From contig JAHEDN010000023.1 of assembly GCA_024641225.1 (NCBI GenBank), positions 1 through 13,576 of the forward strand: a stretch of 13,576 nucleotides of DNA, in the 5' to 3' direction. The translations under genes were made by a program, and so were the position numbers. Positions 6,229 to 13,494 of this stretch are shown here, one piece after another (within the stretch, counting starts at the first letter, position 1; every line of letters begins with the position of its first letter). Source of the stretch: Burkholderiales bacterium. GTDB taxonomy: Bacteria > Pseudomonadota > Gammaproteobacteria > Burkholderiales > Burkholderiaceae_F. The notes under the pieces were generated by a model, which was given only the letters and a program-made list of their open reading frames with translations, was not told the DNA's origin and searched no databases.

Positions 6229-7128
6229 ATGACCCAGCAGACGATCGCCTTCATCGGCATGGGCGCGATGGGTGCGCACAGCGCGCGGCGGCTGGCACAG
6301 GCCGGCTTCCGCGTCCAGGGCTTCGACGTCCGCGCCGAGGCGCTGCAGGCGCTGGCCGCCGCCGGCGGCCATCCCTGCGCCAGCGCCGCGCAGGCGATGC
6401 AGGGCGCACGACATGCGGTGCTGTTCGTCGTCAACGGCAGCCAAGCCGCGCAGGTGATCTTCGGGCCGCAGGGGCTCGGCGAGTCGGCGCCGGAGGGCGC
6501 GACGATCATCTCCTGCGTGACGATGGCGCCGACCGAGGCGGCGGACCTGGCCCGGCGCTGCGCCGAGCGCGGCTGGACCTTCGTCGACGCGCCGGTCAGC
6601 GGCGGCATGGTCGGCGCGGAGCAGGGCACGTTGACGATCATGGCCTCCGGGCAGGCAGCGGCGATCGAGCAATGCCGGCCGATCATGGAGACCATGGGCA
6701 ACCGGCTGGTGATCGTCGGTACGAAGGCCGGCGACGGCGCGATGGTCAAGACGATCAACCAGCTGCTGTGCGGCGTGCACCTGGCCGCCGCCGGCGAGGC
6801 GATGGCGCTCGCGCGCCGCGCCGGGCTCGACCCGCAGGCAGTGTGGGACGTCGTGAGCCAGAGCGCCGCCGGCTCGTGGATGCTCAGCAACCGCGGGCCG
6901 CGCATGGTGGCGCGCAGCTTCGACCAACCGACCAGCACGGTGGACATCTTCGTCAAGGACCTCGGCATCGTCGCCGACGTGGCGCGCGGCCTGCGCTTTC
7001 CCGCCGCGCTGGCGGCCTCGGCGTTGCAGAGCTTCCTCGGCGCGAGCGGGGCCGGCAACGGCAGCCGTGACGACGCCGCCGTAACCCTGTTCTACGAGAA
7101 CTTCGCGCCGCCGAAACCCGGCGGCTGA
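6229..7128 (+). CDS. ltnD: L-threonate dehydrogenase-like beta-hydroxyacid dehydrogenase (LtnD/YgbJ family)
   Basis: This 299-residue protein has the dinucleotide-binding loop G10-M-G12-A-M-G15, with D33 at the end of strand 2, favouring NAD over NADP. The substrate loop is DAPVSGGMVGAEQGTLTIM (120-138), and the catalytic lysine is K174 in GAMVKTINQ, followed by N177. The segment after K174 (QLLCGVHLAAAGEAMALARRAGL) and the C-terminal VDIFVKDLGIVAD are characteristic of LtnD/YgbJ rather than of 3-hydroxyisobutyrate or tartronate semialdehyde reductases. LtnD oxidises L-threonate to 2-oxo-tetronate, normally passed to OtnI, OtnK (DUF1537) and OtnC. Neither the DUF1537 kinase nor the class II aldolase is present here, so the true substrate may differ. 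The gene lies downstream of the TRAP genes and 20 bases before the SAF oxidoreductase. Confidence 0.8.
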   Translation: MTQQTIAFIGMGAMGAHSARRLAQAGFRVQGFDVRAEALQALAAAGGHPCASAAQAMQGARHAVLFVVNGSQAAQVIFGPQGLGESAPEGATIISCVTMAPTEAADLARRCAERGWTFVDAPVSGGMVGAEQGTLTIMASGQAAAIEQCRPIMETMGNRLVIVGTKAGDGAMVKTINQLLCGVHLAAAGEAMALARRAGLDPQAVWDVVSQSAAGSWMLSNRGPRMVARSFDQPTSTVDIFVKDLGIVADVARGLRFPAALAASALQSFLGASGAGNGSRDDAAVTLFYENFAPPKPGG

Positions 7129-7148
7129 CAGCCGCACGAGGAGTCCGC

Positions 7149-8498
7149 ATGAACCTGTATCGAATGCTGGCGGCGCGCGCCGCCGAAGGCAAGCCGCTGC
7201 GCATCGGCCTGATCGGCGCCGGCAAGTTCGGCGCGATGTACCTGGCGCAGGTACCGCGCACGCCGGGCGTGCATCTCGTCGGCATCGCCGACCTGTCGCC
7301 GGCCGCCGCACGGGTCAACCTCGAACGCGTCGGCTGGAAGCCGGAACAGTTCGGTGCCGGCTCCCTCGACGACGCGCTGGCCAAGGGCCATACGCACCTC
7401 GGCGACGACTGGCAGCAGCTCGTCGTGCACCCGGGCATCGACGTCATCGTCGAATGCACCGGCCATCCGCCCGCGGCGGTCGAGCACTGTCTCGGCGCGT
7501 TCGCCCACGGCAAGCACGTCGTCAACGTCACCGTCGAGGCCGACGCCTTCTGCGGGCCGCTGCTGGCCCGCAGGGCCCGCGATGCCGGTGTCGTCTACAG
7601 CCTCGCCTACGGCGATCAGCCGGCCCTGATCTGCGATCTCGTCGACTGGGGGCGTGCCTGCGGTTTTCCGGTGGTCGCAGCGGGACGCGGCCACAAGTGG
7701 CTGCCGCACTTCTCCGAGTCGACGCCGGACACCGTGTGGAACAACTGGGGACTGACGCCGGAGCAGGCCAGGATCGGCGGGCTGAACCCGAAGATGTTCA
7801 ATTCGTTCCTCGACGGCTCGAAACCGTCGATCGAGAGCACCGCGGTGTGCAACGCGACAGGCCTGGTCGCGCCGCCGGATGGGCTGACGTTTCCGCCGGC
7901 CTCGGTCGACGACATCCCTTTCGTGTGCCGGCCGATCGCCGAGGGTGGCGTGCTGCACCAGAAGGGCCAGGTCGAGGTCATCTCGTCGCTGGAGAAGGAC
8001 GGCCGCGTCATCCCCTACGACATCCGCATGGGCGTGTTCGTCGTCTTCGAGGGCGAGACAGAGTACATCCGCAACTGCTTCAAGGAGTACATGGTGCGCA
8101 CGGACCCGACCGGCCGCTATGCCTGCCTGTACAAGCGCTGGCACCTGATCGGCCTCGAACTTGGCATCTCGGTGGCCTCGGTCGGACTGCGCGGCGAGCC
8201 GACGGGTGCGGCGAGCTGCTTCAACGCCGACGTGGTGGCGACCGCCAAGCGCGACCTGAAGGCGGGCGAAGTGCTCGACGGCGAGGGCGGCTACACGGTG
8301 TGGGGCAAGCTGTTTCAGGCCGAGAAGTCGCTCGCCTTCGGCGGTTTGCCCCTCGGGCTGGCGCACGACGTCAAGCTGGTGCGCGACGTCAAGAAGGGCC
8401 AGTCGGTGTCATGGGCCGACGTGAAGATGGATGAAAGCCTGCCCGCGTACAAGCTCCGGCGAGAGATGGAAGCGCTGTTCGCGCCAGCGCGGCGCTAG
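7149..8498 (+). CDS. NAD(P)-binding oxidoreductase with C-terminal SAF domain, substrate unknown
   Basis: This 449-residue protein has a Rossmann domain in its first third, with G23-A-G25-K-F-G28 in LRIGLIGAGKFGAMY and IADLSPAAA after strand 2. A central catalytic region follows, with a distinctive RWHLIGLELGISVASVGLRGEPTG segment. The C-terminal region, from about residue 365, resembles a SAF domain (AKRDLKAGEVLDGEGGYTVWGK, then KLVRDVKKGQSVSWADVKMDE). Proteins of this layout are often annotated as homoserine dehydrogenase-like or Gfo/Idh-like and sit in sugar or polyol catabolic clusters; I know of no assigned reaction. GAGGAG (7138-7143) supports ATG 7149. It is the last gene of the plus operon and overlaps the last four bases of the convergent rpiB-like gene. 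An oxidation or oxido-isomerisation step on the transported acid or ketose is the likely role. Confidence 0.75.
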   Translation: MNLYRMLAARAAEGKPLRIGLIGAGKFGAMYLAQVPRTPGVHLVGIADLSPAAARVNLERVGWKPEQFGAGSLDDALAKGHTHLGDDWQQLVVHPGIDVIVECTGHPPAAVEHCLGAFAHGKHVVNVTVEADAFCGPLLARRARDAGVVYSLAYGDQPALICDLVDWGRACGFPVVAAGRGHKWLPHFSESTPDTVWNNWGLTPEQARIGGLNPKMFNSFLDGSKPSIESTAVCNATGLVAPPDGLTFPPASVDDIPFVCRPIAEGGVLHQKGQVEVISSLEKDGRVIPYDIRMGVFVVFEGETEYIRNCFKEYMVRTDPTGRYACLYKRWHLIGLELGISVASVGLRGEPTGAASCFNADVVATAKRDLKAGEVLDGEGGYTVWGKLFQAEKSLAFGGLPLGLAHDVKLVRDVKKGQSVSWADVKMDESLPAYKLRREMEALFAPARR

Positions 8499-8950
8499 GC
8501 GGCGCCGCTGCGGCGGGCGTCGTACTCGTTGATGCGGTCGACCTTCGGCTTCGAGCGGCCGCCGTCGAAACTCGACTGCAGCCACTTGTCGACGATCGCC
8601 TTGGCCAGTTCCGGTCCGATCACGCGCGCGCCGAGCGTGATGATCTGCGCGTCGTTGCTACGGCTGGCGCGCTCCGCCGAATAGGTGTCATGGCACTGGG
8701 CGGCGCGGATGCCAGGGACCTTGTTGGCCGAGATTGCCATGCCGATGCCCGTACCGCACAGAAGCACGCCGCGCGGGTGCTCGCCCTTCGCAACGCTCTC
8801 CGCTACAGCGAAAGCAACATCCGGGTACAGCACGGGCCTGTTGTCGTGTGTGCCGAAGTCGGTGACCTCATGACCAGCGGCAATCAGATGCTTCTTGATC
8901 GTTTCTTTCAGCTCGCAGGCCGCTTCGTCGCAGCCAATCGCCAGTTCCAT
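8495..8950 (-). CDS. rpiB: RpiB/LacAB-type sugar-phosphate isomerase, possibly tetrose-phosphate specific
   Basis: This 151-residue protein has the family's full length. The signature LLCGTGIGMAISANKVPGIRAA (63-84) includes catalytic C65 and the phosphate loop GTGIG. Two histidines of E. coli RpiB are replaced: GCDH reads GCDE (E9), and the QHND segment holding the ring-opening His99 reads RSND (S98). This suggests a substrate needing no ring opening, such as a tetrulose phosphate, as with EryI/DerI, which interconvert D-erythrulose 4-phosphate and D-erythrose 4-phosphate. That specificity is inference; the family itself is clear. The ATG lies one base after the stop of the kinase gene (TGAGATG), with GGGAG inside the kinase 3' end, so it is translationally linked to the kinase. 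It is the last gene of the minus operon. Confidence 0.85.
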   Translation of the reverse strand: MELAIGCDEAACELKETIKKHLIAAGHEVTDFGTHDNRPVLYPDVAFAVAESVAKGEHPRGVLLCGTGIGMAISANKVPGIRAAQCHDTYSAERASRSNDAQIITLGARVIGPELAKAIVDKWLQSSFDGGRSKPKVDRINEYDARRSGAA

Positions 8951-8951
8951 C

Positions 8952-10715
8952 TCAGTCTCCCAGCTGTCGCCGCAGCGAGCGCGCCATCGATTGCAGGATC
9001 AGGAAACACGAGGTCGCGCCGGCGTCGAGCACGCCGATCGAGCGCGGGCCGAGCCGCGCCGAGCGGCCGACGCGCGCCTGCATGTCCTTGGTCGAGTTCT
9101 TTCCTGCCTCGGCCGCCTCGCTCATCGCTTCCAGGGCAAGAGCGAACGGTGCGCCCGCCGCCTGCGCAGCGCGGAACGCATCGTGCGCCGGCACCAGCGT
9201 GTCGATAAGCGTCTTGTCGCCGACCTGCGCATTGCCCATGCGCTGGACGCGCGCTGTCGCTGCCTGCAGCGCGTCGCCGAAAAGGGCGGCGTCGAGCTGT
9301 CCGTAGGGGGCTAGCGTCTGCGCGAACGCGCCGAAGAACTGCCCGTACAGCGGCCCCATCGAACCGCCGATGTCGTCCATCAGCGCCTGCGACAGTTGTT
9401 CGAGCGCCGTCGGCAGATGCTGAGCCTGGCTGCCGAGTGCATCGAGCCGTTGGCCGCATCCGGTGAACCCCTTGCTCATGTTGATGCCGTGGTCGCCGTC
9501 ACCGATCGCGCCATCGATCTCGCTCAGATACCCGCGATGCGCGTTGATCGTCGCGATGAGATCGCGCACTACGACGCCAGCCGTAGCCATCGCGACAGCG
9601 GGACCAACAACCGTCCGTGCCTCCGCCGCCGCGGGCGCTGCCGGCATCGCCGCACCGGCGCGGGAAGTCGCCGTCGCACCGGGAGGCGCGACCGTAGCTG
9701 GCTCGCCCGCCACCGCACTGCCGACCGTCATTCCTGCGCTGCGGCACGGCGCTTTCAGGCATGTTTCGAGTTCATCGTCGAGACGCATGACGGTCAGCGT
9801 GACGCCGAACATCTCCAGCGAGGTGAACAGGTTGCCGATGTGATTGACGGCAATCCTGATGCCCTGCGCCTGCAACCGGCGAGCCACCTCGCCGTACAGG
9901 ATGTACTGCTCCATCAGAGGTGTCGCGCCGAGGCCGGAAATCAGCACCGCGACTCGATCGCCCGCAATGAAGGGCAGGTCGGGCAGCACCACGCCGAGCA
10001 TCAAGTCGGCCATCTCGGAGGCGCTGACGGTCTTTCGCACGTCGATGCCCGGCTCGCCATGATGGCCGATGCCCACTTCCATCTTGCCGTGCTCGATCGT
10101 GAAGTTGGCCTTGCCGACCGCCGGGATCACGCAGGCCGACAGGCCGATGCCGATCGAGCGCGTCGAATCGATCGCCTTCTGCGCCACCGCGATCACCTCG
10201 CCCAGTGATGCGCCCATCGCCGCCTTGGCGGCGCCGATCTTCCACATCAGGATTTCGCCGGCGACGCCACGGCGCTTGGCCTCGTCGCCTTTCGGCGCCG
10301 AAGGCACGTCGTCGTTGGCAATCACGGTCCTGACCGTCAGGCCCTCGCGGCCGACGGTCTCGGTCGCCATGCGTACGTTCATGTTGTCGCCGGCATAGTT
10401 GCCGTACAGGCAGGCCACGCCGCTGCCGCCGTCGGCCGCCCGCATCGCGTCGGCGAAGCTCTTCGCCGTCGGCGACGAGAAAATCTCGCCAATCGCTACG
10501 GCATCGACGAGTCCCTCGCCGACGTAGCCGAGAAACGCGGGCTCATGCCCCGAACCGCCGCCGGTAACGATTCCGACCTTGCCTTTCTCCGGCGCGGCGG
10601 CGCGCTTGACCACGCGCGGGTTGCCGGTGCCGACGACCCGGCCCTCGTGTGCCGCGAGCCATCCCTTGAGCATGTCCTCGACGACCTGGTCCGGACTGTT
10701 GATCACGCGGTTCAT
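8952..10715 (-). CDS. Fused DhaK-DhaL ATP-dependent ketose kinase (dihydroxyacetone/erythrulose kinase type)
   Basis: This 587-residue single-chain kinase has a DhaK domain at about 1-328, with GGGSGHEP (52-59), GNYAGDNMN around D110, and H218 in GIGHHGEPG, the histidine that binds the substrate carbonyl covalently. An Ala/Pro/Thr-rich linker (about 330-366) leads to a DhaL domain with the Mg-nucleotide aspartates D401, D406 and D408 (EIDGAIGDGDHG) and GGSMGPLYGQFF. Both halves look intact. Characterised relatives phosphorylate dihydroxyacetone, D- or L-erythrulose (DerK, LerK) and related ketoses in the cytoplasm. GGAG (10723-10726) supports the ATG. It sits between the TIM-barrel gene (24 bases upstream) and the rpiB-like gene. 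The SDR-kinase-RpiB order fits a tetrulose kinase better than a glycerol-pathway enzyme. Confidence 0.9.
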   Translation of the reverse strand: MNRVINSPDQVVEDMLKGWLAAHEGRVVGTGNPRVVKRAAAPEKGKVGIVTGGGSGHEPAFLGYVGEGLVDAVAIGEIFSSPTAKSFADAMRAADGGSGVACLYGNYAGDNMNVRMATETVGREGLTVRTVIANDDVPSAPKGDEAKRRGVAGEILMWKIGAAKAAMGASLGEVIAVAQKAIDSTRSIGIGLSACVIPAVGKANFTIEHGKMEVGIGHHGEPGIDVRKTVSASEMADLMLGVVLPDLPFIAGDRVAVLISGLGATPLMEQYILYGEVARRLQAQGIRIAVNHIGNLFTSLEMFGVTLTVMRLDDELETCLKAPCRSAGMTVGSAVAGEPATVAPPGATATSRAGAAMPAAPAAAEARTVVGPAVAMATAGVVVRDLIATINAHRGYLSEIDGAIGDGDHGINMSKGFTGCGQRLDALGSQAQHLPTALEQLSQALMDDIGGSMGPLYGQFFGAFAQTLAPYGQLDAALFGDALQAATARVQRMGNAQVGDKTLIDTLVPAHDAFRAAQAAGAPFALALEAMSEAAEAGKNSTKDMQARVGRSARLGPRSIGVLDAGATSCFLILQSMARSLRRQLGD

Positions 10716-10739
10716 CGCGAGTCTCCGATAGGGGGCTGC

Positions 10740-11630
10740 TCAGGCAGGAAGCGCGGCGCGCTCCAGGTGCTGCCGGACGAACTGCAGCGCGGCCTTCAGC
10801 GTAGTTTCGATGTCGCCCAGCGGCACGCGGTAGACGGCGCGGCTCGGCCTGGCATCCGGTCCACGGTGCAGGCGCATCGGAATCTCGATTGACAGGTCGA
10901 GATCTGTCTTTGCGATCGCCTCGACGATGCCGGCGCAGCCGACCTGTCCGTCGCCCAGTGGCGTGAAGAAGAAGCCGTCGGCATTCGCCCGCACGTCCTT
11001 CACGTGGGTATGCACGCAGTGGGGCATCGCGGCCAGTGCATCCGCGGCGGGATGGATGGAGGGACGGTGCGAGATCGTATTGCCTGCGTCGTAGTTCAGT
11101 CCCACGCGTGGATGATCGATGCGCGCCAGCAGCGCCGCGGCGTCGACCGCGGTGTTCAGCAGATTGTCAGAGCCGTCGCCCGGGTTCTCCAGCCCGATCC
11201 ACATGCCCAGCATCTCTGCGTGCGAGGCAAGCTGGGCGATGTTGGTGTAGAAGCGGTGCTCGTTGCTGCGCGCCGCGGCATTGGTGTTGATGACCCGCGC
11301 GCCGAGCGCGCGCGCGAAATCCATGCGGCCGCGGAATACTTCAAGCGCGTCGGGCCGACCCAGGTCGATGTGAGAGGAGAACGCGTGGCAGGCGATTCCG
11401 GCGTCCTTCAGCCAGGCGGTGTACTGCTTGGCTTGAGCCGCAGTGAACGCACTCTCGTCGAACGGCTCCGTGTAGCCGACGATGAAAGCGGGCTCGACGT
11501 ACGTGGCGCCGATCGAGGCAAGGCTCTCGAGCACGCGCGGAAACGGGTAGCCGTCGAATGGGGCGGCACTGATCGACACGATGCGCGTGCGGCCGCCGCC
11601 ATTACGTTCGGGCAGGATGGGATGCTTCAT
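10740..11630 (-). CDS. Sugar (phosphate) isomerase/epimerase, xylose isomerase-like TIM barrel
   Basis: This 296-residue protein belongs to the AP endonuclease 2/xylose isomerase-like TIM-barrel family, of usual length. Likely metal ligands are E148 (IGLENPGDG), D181 (LNYDAGN), H207 or H209 (VHTHVKD) and E249 (LSIEIPM). Characterised relatives include hydroxypyruvate isomerase-like enzymes, D-erythrulose-1-phosphate 3-epimerase (EryC), inosose dehydratase and 3-oxo-isoapionate decarboxylase (OiaC), so the reaction may be isomerisation, epimerisation, dehydration or decarboxylation. AAGGAG (11635-11640) precedes ATG 11630 by 4 bases. It follows the SDR gene after 109 bases with no visible promoter or terminator, so both are probably co-transcribed. 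A step supplying the ketose to the kinase is the simplest reading. Confidence 0.82.
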   Translation of the reverse strand: MKHPILPERNGGGRTRIVSISAAPFDGYPFPRVLESLASIGATYVEPAFIVGYTEPFDESAFTAAQAKQYTAWLKDAGIACHAFSSHIDLGRPDALEVFRGRMDFARALGARVINTNAAARSNEHRFYTNIAQLASHAEMLGMWIGLENPGDGSDNLLNTAVDAAALLARIDHPRVGLNYDAGNTISHRPSIHPAADALAAMPHCVHTHVKDVRANADGFFFTPLGDGQVGCAGIVEAIAKTDLDLSIEIPMRLHRGPDARPSRAVYRVPLGDIETTLKAALQFVRQHLERAALPA

Positions 11631-11739
11631 GGAGCTCCTTCTAGAGCGCTTCCGCGGCGTACAGGCAGGCGGTCCGGCTGGCGCGGCAGTCCCGCTCGCT
11701 CCCGCCGCAGCACCGAGGAGCGACCAGGTTGTCGTCGCC

Positions 11740-12489
11740 TTAGTGGATCAGCATGCCGCCATTGACGTCGAGCGTGATGCCAGTGCAGTACCCGGACAGG
11801 TCGCTCGCCAGGAACACTACGCAGCCGGCGACGTCGTCCGGGTCGCCGATGCGCGCCAGCGGAATCTGCTCCAGGATGCCAGCCTTGCGACTCTCCGGGA
11901 TCTTCCCTTTGTTGATGTCGGTCGCGATCAGGCCTGGCGTAAGGCAGTTGACGCGGATACCGTTGCCGCCGTACTCGCGCGCCATCGCACGCGCCAGGCC
12001 GAGCACGCCCGCCTTCGCAGCCGAGTAATGCGGTCCGCCCAGAATGCCGCCGCCGCGCTGGGCCGACACCGATGAAATGCAGATGATCGAGCCGCTTTTC
12101 TGCGCCAGCATTGCCGGCAGCACGGCCTGCGACGCGAGCAGCGTACCGCGCAGGCTCACGTCGAGGACCGCGTCGTAGTCGGCCTCGGTGATATCCAGCG
12201 TCTTGCGCGGTTGGGTGATCCCGGCGTTGTTCAGCAGAATGTCGATGCGGCCGAACTTCGCAAGGATGGCCTTGGCGGCCTGTTCGCAGGAACTCTTGTT
12301 CGTCACGTCGGCTACCACGCCGAGGTGCTCGGCGCCGAGTCGTGCAGCCGCGCCGGCCGGGTCGGCCTGCGCCAGATCAAGTATCACCACCTTGGCGCCA
12401 TGCGCCGCCATCATGCGGGCCGACGCAAAGCCAAGGCCGTTCAGGCCCGCGCCACCGGTAACAACAGCCACCTTGTCTTTCAACAGCAT
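11740..12489 (-). CDS. SDR family NAD-dependent sugar/polyol dehydrogenase
   Basis: This 249-residue classical short-chain dehydrogenase has the cofactor loop TGGAGLNGLG (11-20), with D38 at the end of strand 2, which favours NAD(H). It also has NNAG (87-90), catalytic S140, Y155 and K159 (HYSAAKAG), and PGLIATD after strand 6. The position of the usual catalytic Asn in helix 4 appears as S112 (VSLRGT), a substitution I believe occurs in this family. ATG 12489 is preferred to an in-frame ATG at 12564, because 12564 lies inside the operator and upstream of the predicted transcription start (about 12514); GGAG precedes 12489 by 8 bases. Known relatives oxidise polyols and sugars, including D-threitol to D-erythrulose (DthD). 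As first gene of the minus operon it likely makes the ketose used by the kinase. Substrate is inferred only. Confidence 0.87.
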   Translation of the reverse strand: MLLKDKVAVVTGGAGLNGLGFASARMMAAHGAKVVILDLAQADPAGAAARLGAEHLGVVADVTNKSSCEQAAKAILAKFGRIDILLNNAGITQPRKTLDITEADYDAVLDVSLRGTLLASQAVLPAMLAQKSGSIICISSVSAQRGGGILGGPHYSAAKAGVLGLARAMAREYGGNGIRVNCLTPGLIATDINKGKIPESRKAGILEQIPLARIGDPDDVAGCVVFLASDLSGYCTGITLDVNGGMLIH

Positions 12490-12520
12490 TGCGGTTTCTC
12501 CGTCGCGAGCAGGTTGGCGC

Positions 12521-12575
12521 ATTCTTCGTCTCGGCAGTTGTGGACTCAAGCGATAAGATTTCACCTACTGCTGAA
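12521..12575 (-). promoter_or_regulatory. Operator and promoter of the SDR-TIM-kinase-RpiB operon; divergent with the LysR gene
   Basis: Read on the minus strand, TTCAG-N6-GTGAA starts at 12575. Its core GGTGAAATCTTATCGCTTG (12565 to 12547) matches the element at 1227-1245 in 17 of 19 bases. A -35 box TTGAGT (12549-12544), a 17-base spacer and a -10 box AAGAAT (12526-12521) follow at exactly the spacing found upstream of the transketolase operon. The predicted transcription start is near 12514, giving a leader of about 25 bases. The operator also sits 25 bases before the LysR start on the other strand, so binding could both activate this operon and repress the regulator's own gene. Confidence 0.7.
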
Positions 12576-12600
12576 TTGCTCTCATGTGGCAGCACAACAA

Positions 12601-13488
12601 ATGCGCACCTCCCTGCCGCCCTTGCCTGCGCTTTCCGCGTTCGAAGCCGTGGCGCGTCGCCGCTCCTTTGCGCTGGCCGCGGCCGAACTTAGCCTCACAC
12701 CGTCTGCCGTCAGTCATCAGGTGGCGCGGCTGGAGGATTTTCTCGGCGTGCGCCTGTTCGACCGCACAACGAGAGGCGTTTCACTGAGCCCCGCCGGCGA
12801 GGCTTATCTTCGGCGAGTGGCTGGCGCGCTGGGCGCGATCGGTGCGGCGACGGACGACGTCCGGAAGGGCGTGCGCAACTCGCTCTATGTCCACACCAGC
12901 CCGACCTTCGCGAGCCTTTGGCTCATGCCGCGCCTGGGACACTTTGCCCAGGAGCATCCCGGAGTTTCGGTCTTCCTGTCCGCATCGCCGACGCACTCGG
13001 ACTTCGCGCTCGGGCAGGTCGACGTTGACGTTCGCTACGGCATGCCTGACTGGCCAAACCTCACCGTTCGGCCCATCTTCGACGAGCCCATTCTTCCGCT
13101 TGCCAGCCCGACGTTCATCGAACGCCATCGAATCCGCGACCCAGAGGACTTGCTGCACGTTCCGCTGATTCAGTCGACTGTCAGCGTGGTGCAATGGAGC
13201 GACTGGTTCTCGGCGCGTGGATTCGACCAGGGTCCGGAACGATATGCGCTGCGGTTCGACCGCGCGTCGCTTTCGCTCGATGCCGCCGTTCAGGGGCTGG
13301 GTGTTGCTCTGGAAAGCGCAACGATGGCGCAGGGATTCCTCGACAGTGATCAACTGCGCACGATCTTTGATAAGGCATGGTCCATCTCAGTACGCGCACA
13401 TTTCGCCGTCTACCCTCCACGCCACGCGCAACGGCCGGAGGTCGCCAGTTTCCTTGGCTGGCTCAATAAGCAGGCCGACCGCACCTGA
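12601..13488 (+). CDS. LysR family transcriptional regulator, GcvA-like
   Basis: This 295-residue protein has an N-terminal winged helix-turn-helix at about 5-65 (PALSAFEAVARRRSFALAA, TPSAVSHQVARLEDFLGVRLF). A two-lobe effector-binding domain follows, with the GcvA-type segments LWLMPRLGHFAQEHPGVSV and SLDAAVQGLGVALES. ATG 12601 is the best start; no clear ribosome binding site is visible, and GTG 12586 would add five residues. It is divergent from the SDR gene, with 111 bases between the starts, which hold the operator at 12547-12575. Because the same element controls the transketolase operon, this protein is the prime candidate regulator of the whole locus. The inducer is unknown, probably the substrate or a pathway intermediate. 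Confidence 0.92.
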   Translation: MRTSLPPLPALSAFEAVARRRSFALAAAELSLTPSAVSHQVARLEDFLGVRLFDRTTRGVSLSPAGEAYLRRVAGALGAIGAATDDVRKGVRNSLYVHTSPTFASLWLMPRLGHFAQEHPGVSVFLSASPTHSDFALGQVDVDVRYGMPDWPNLTVRPIFDEPILPLASPTFIERHRIRDPEDLLHVPLIQSTVSVVQWSDWFSARGFDQGPERYALRFDRASLSLDAAVQGLGVALESATMAQGFLDSDQLRTIFDKAWSISVRAHFAVYPPRHAQRPEVASFLGWLNKQADRT

Positions 13489-13494
13489 CGCGCG

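Noticed and set aside
4795..7311. Very long minus-strand open frame (838 codons) opposite dctM and the ltnD-like gene
   Set aside because: Its translation is low-complexity Arg/His/Asp/Gln-rich with no domain, and the plus strand has well-recognised genes throughout. Such antisense frames are expected in GC-rich DNA with strong third-codon-position bias.
7092..8366. Minus-strand open frame of 424 codons opposite the SAF oxidoreductase
   Set aside because: It is a shadow of the plus-strand gene, which has an intact Rossmann motif and a ribosome binding site.
11631..11739. Promoter or terminator between the SDR and TIM-barrel genes
   Set aside because: No convincing -35/-10 pair, operator copy or stable hairpin was found in this 109-base gap.
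12560..12575. Classical LysR T-N11-A box in the SDR/LysR intergenic region
   Set aside because: The dyad is TTCA-N8-TGAA and does not give T-N11-A; only the conserved longer element is claimed.
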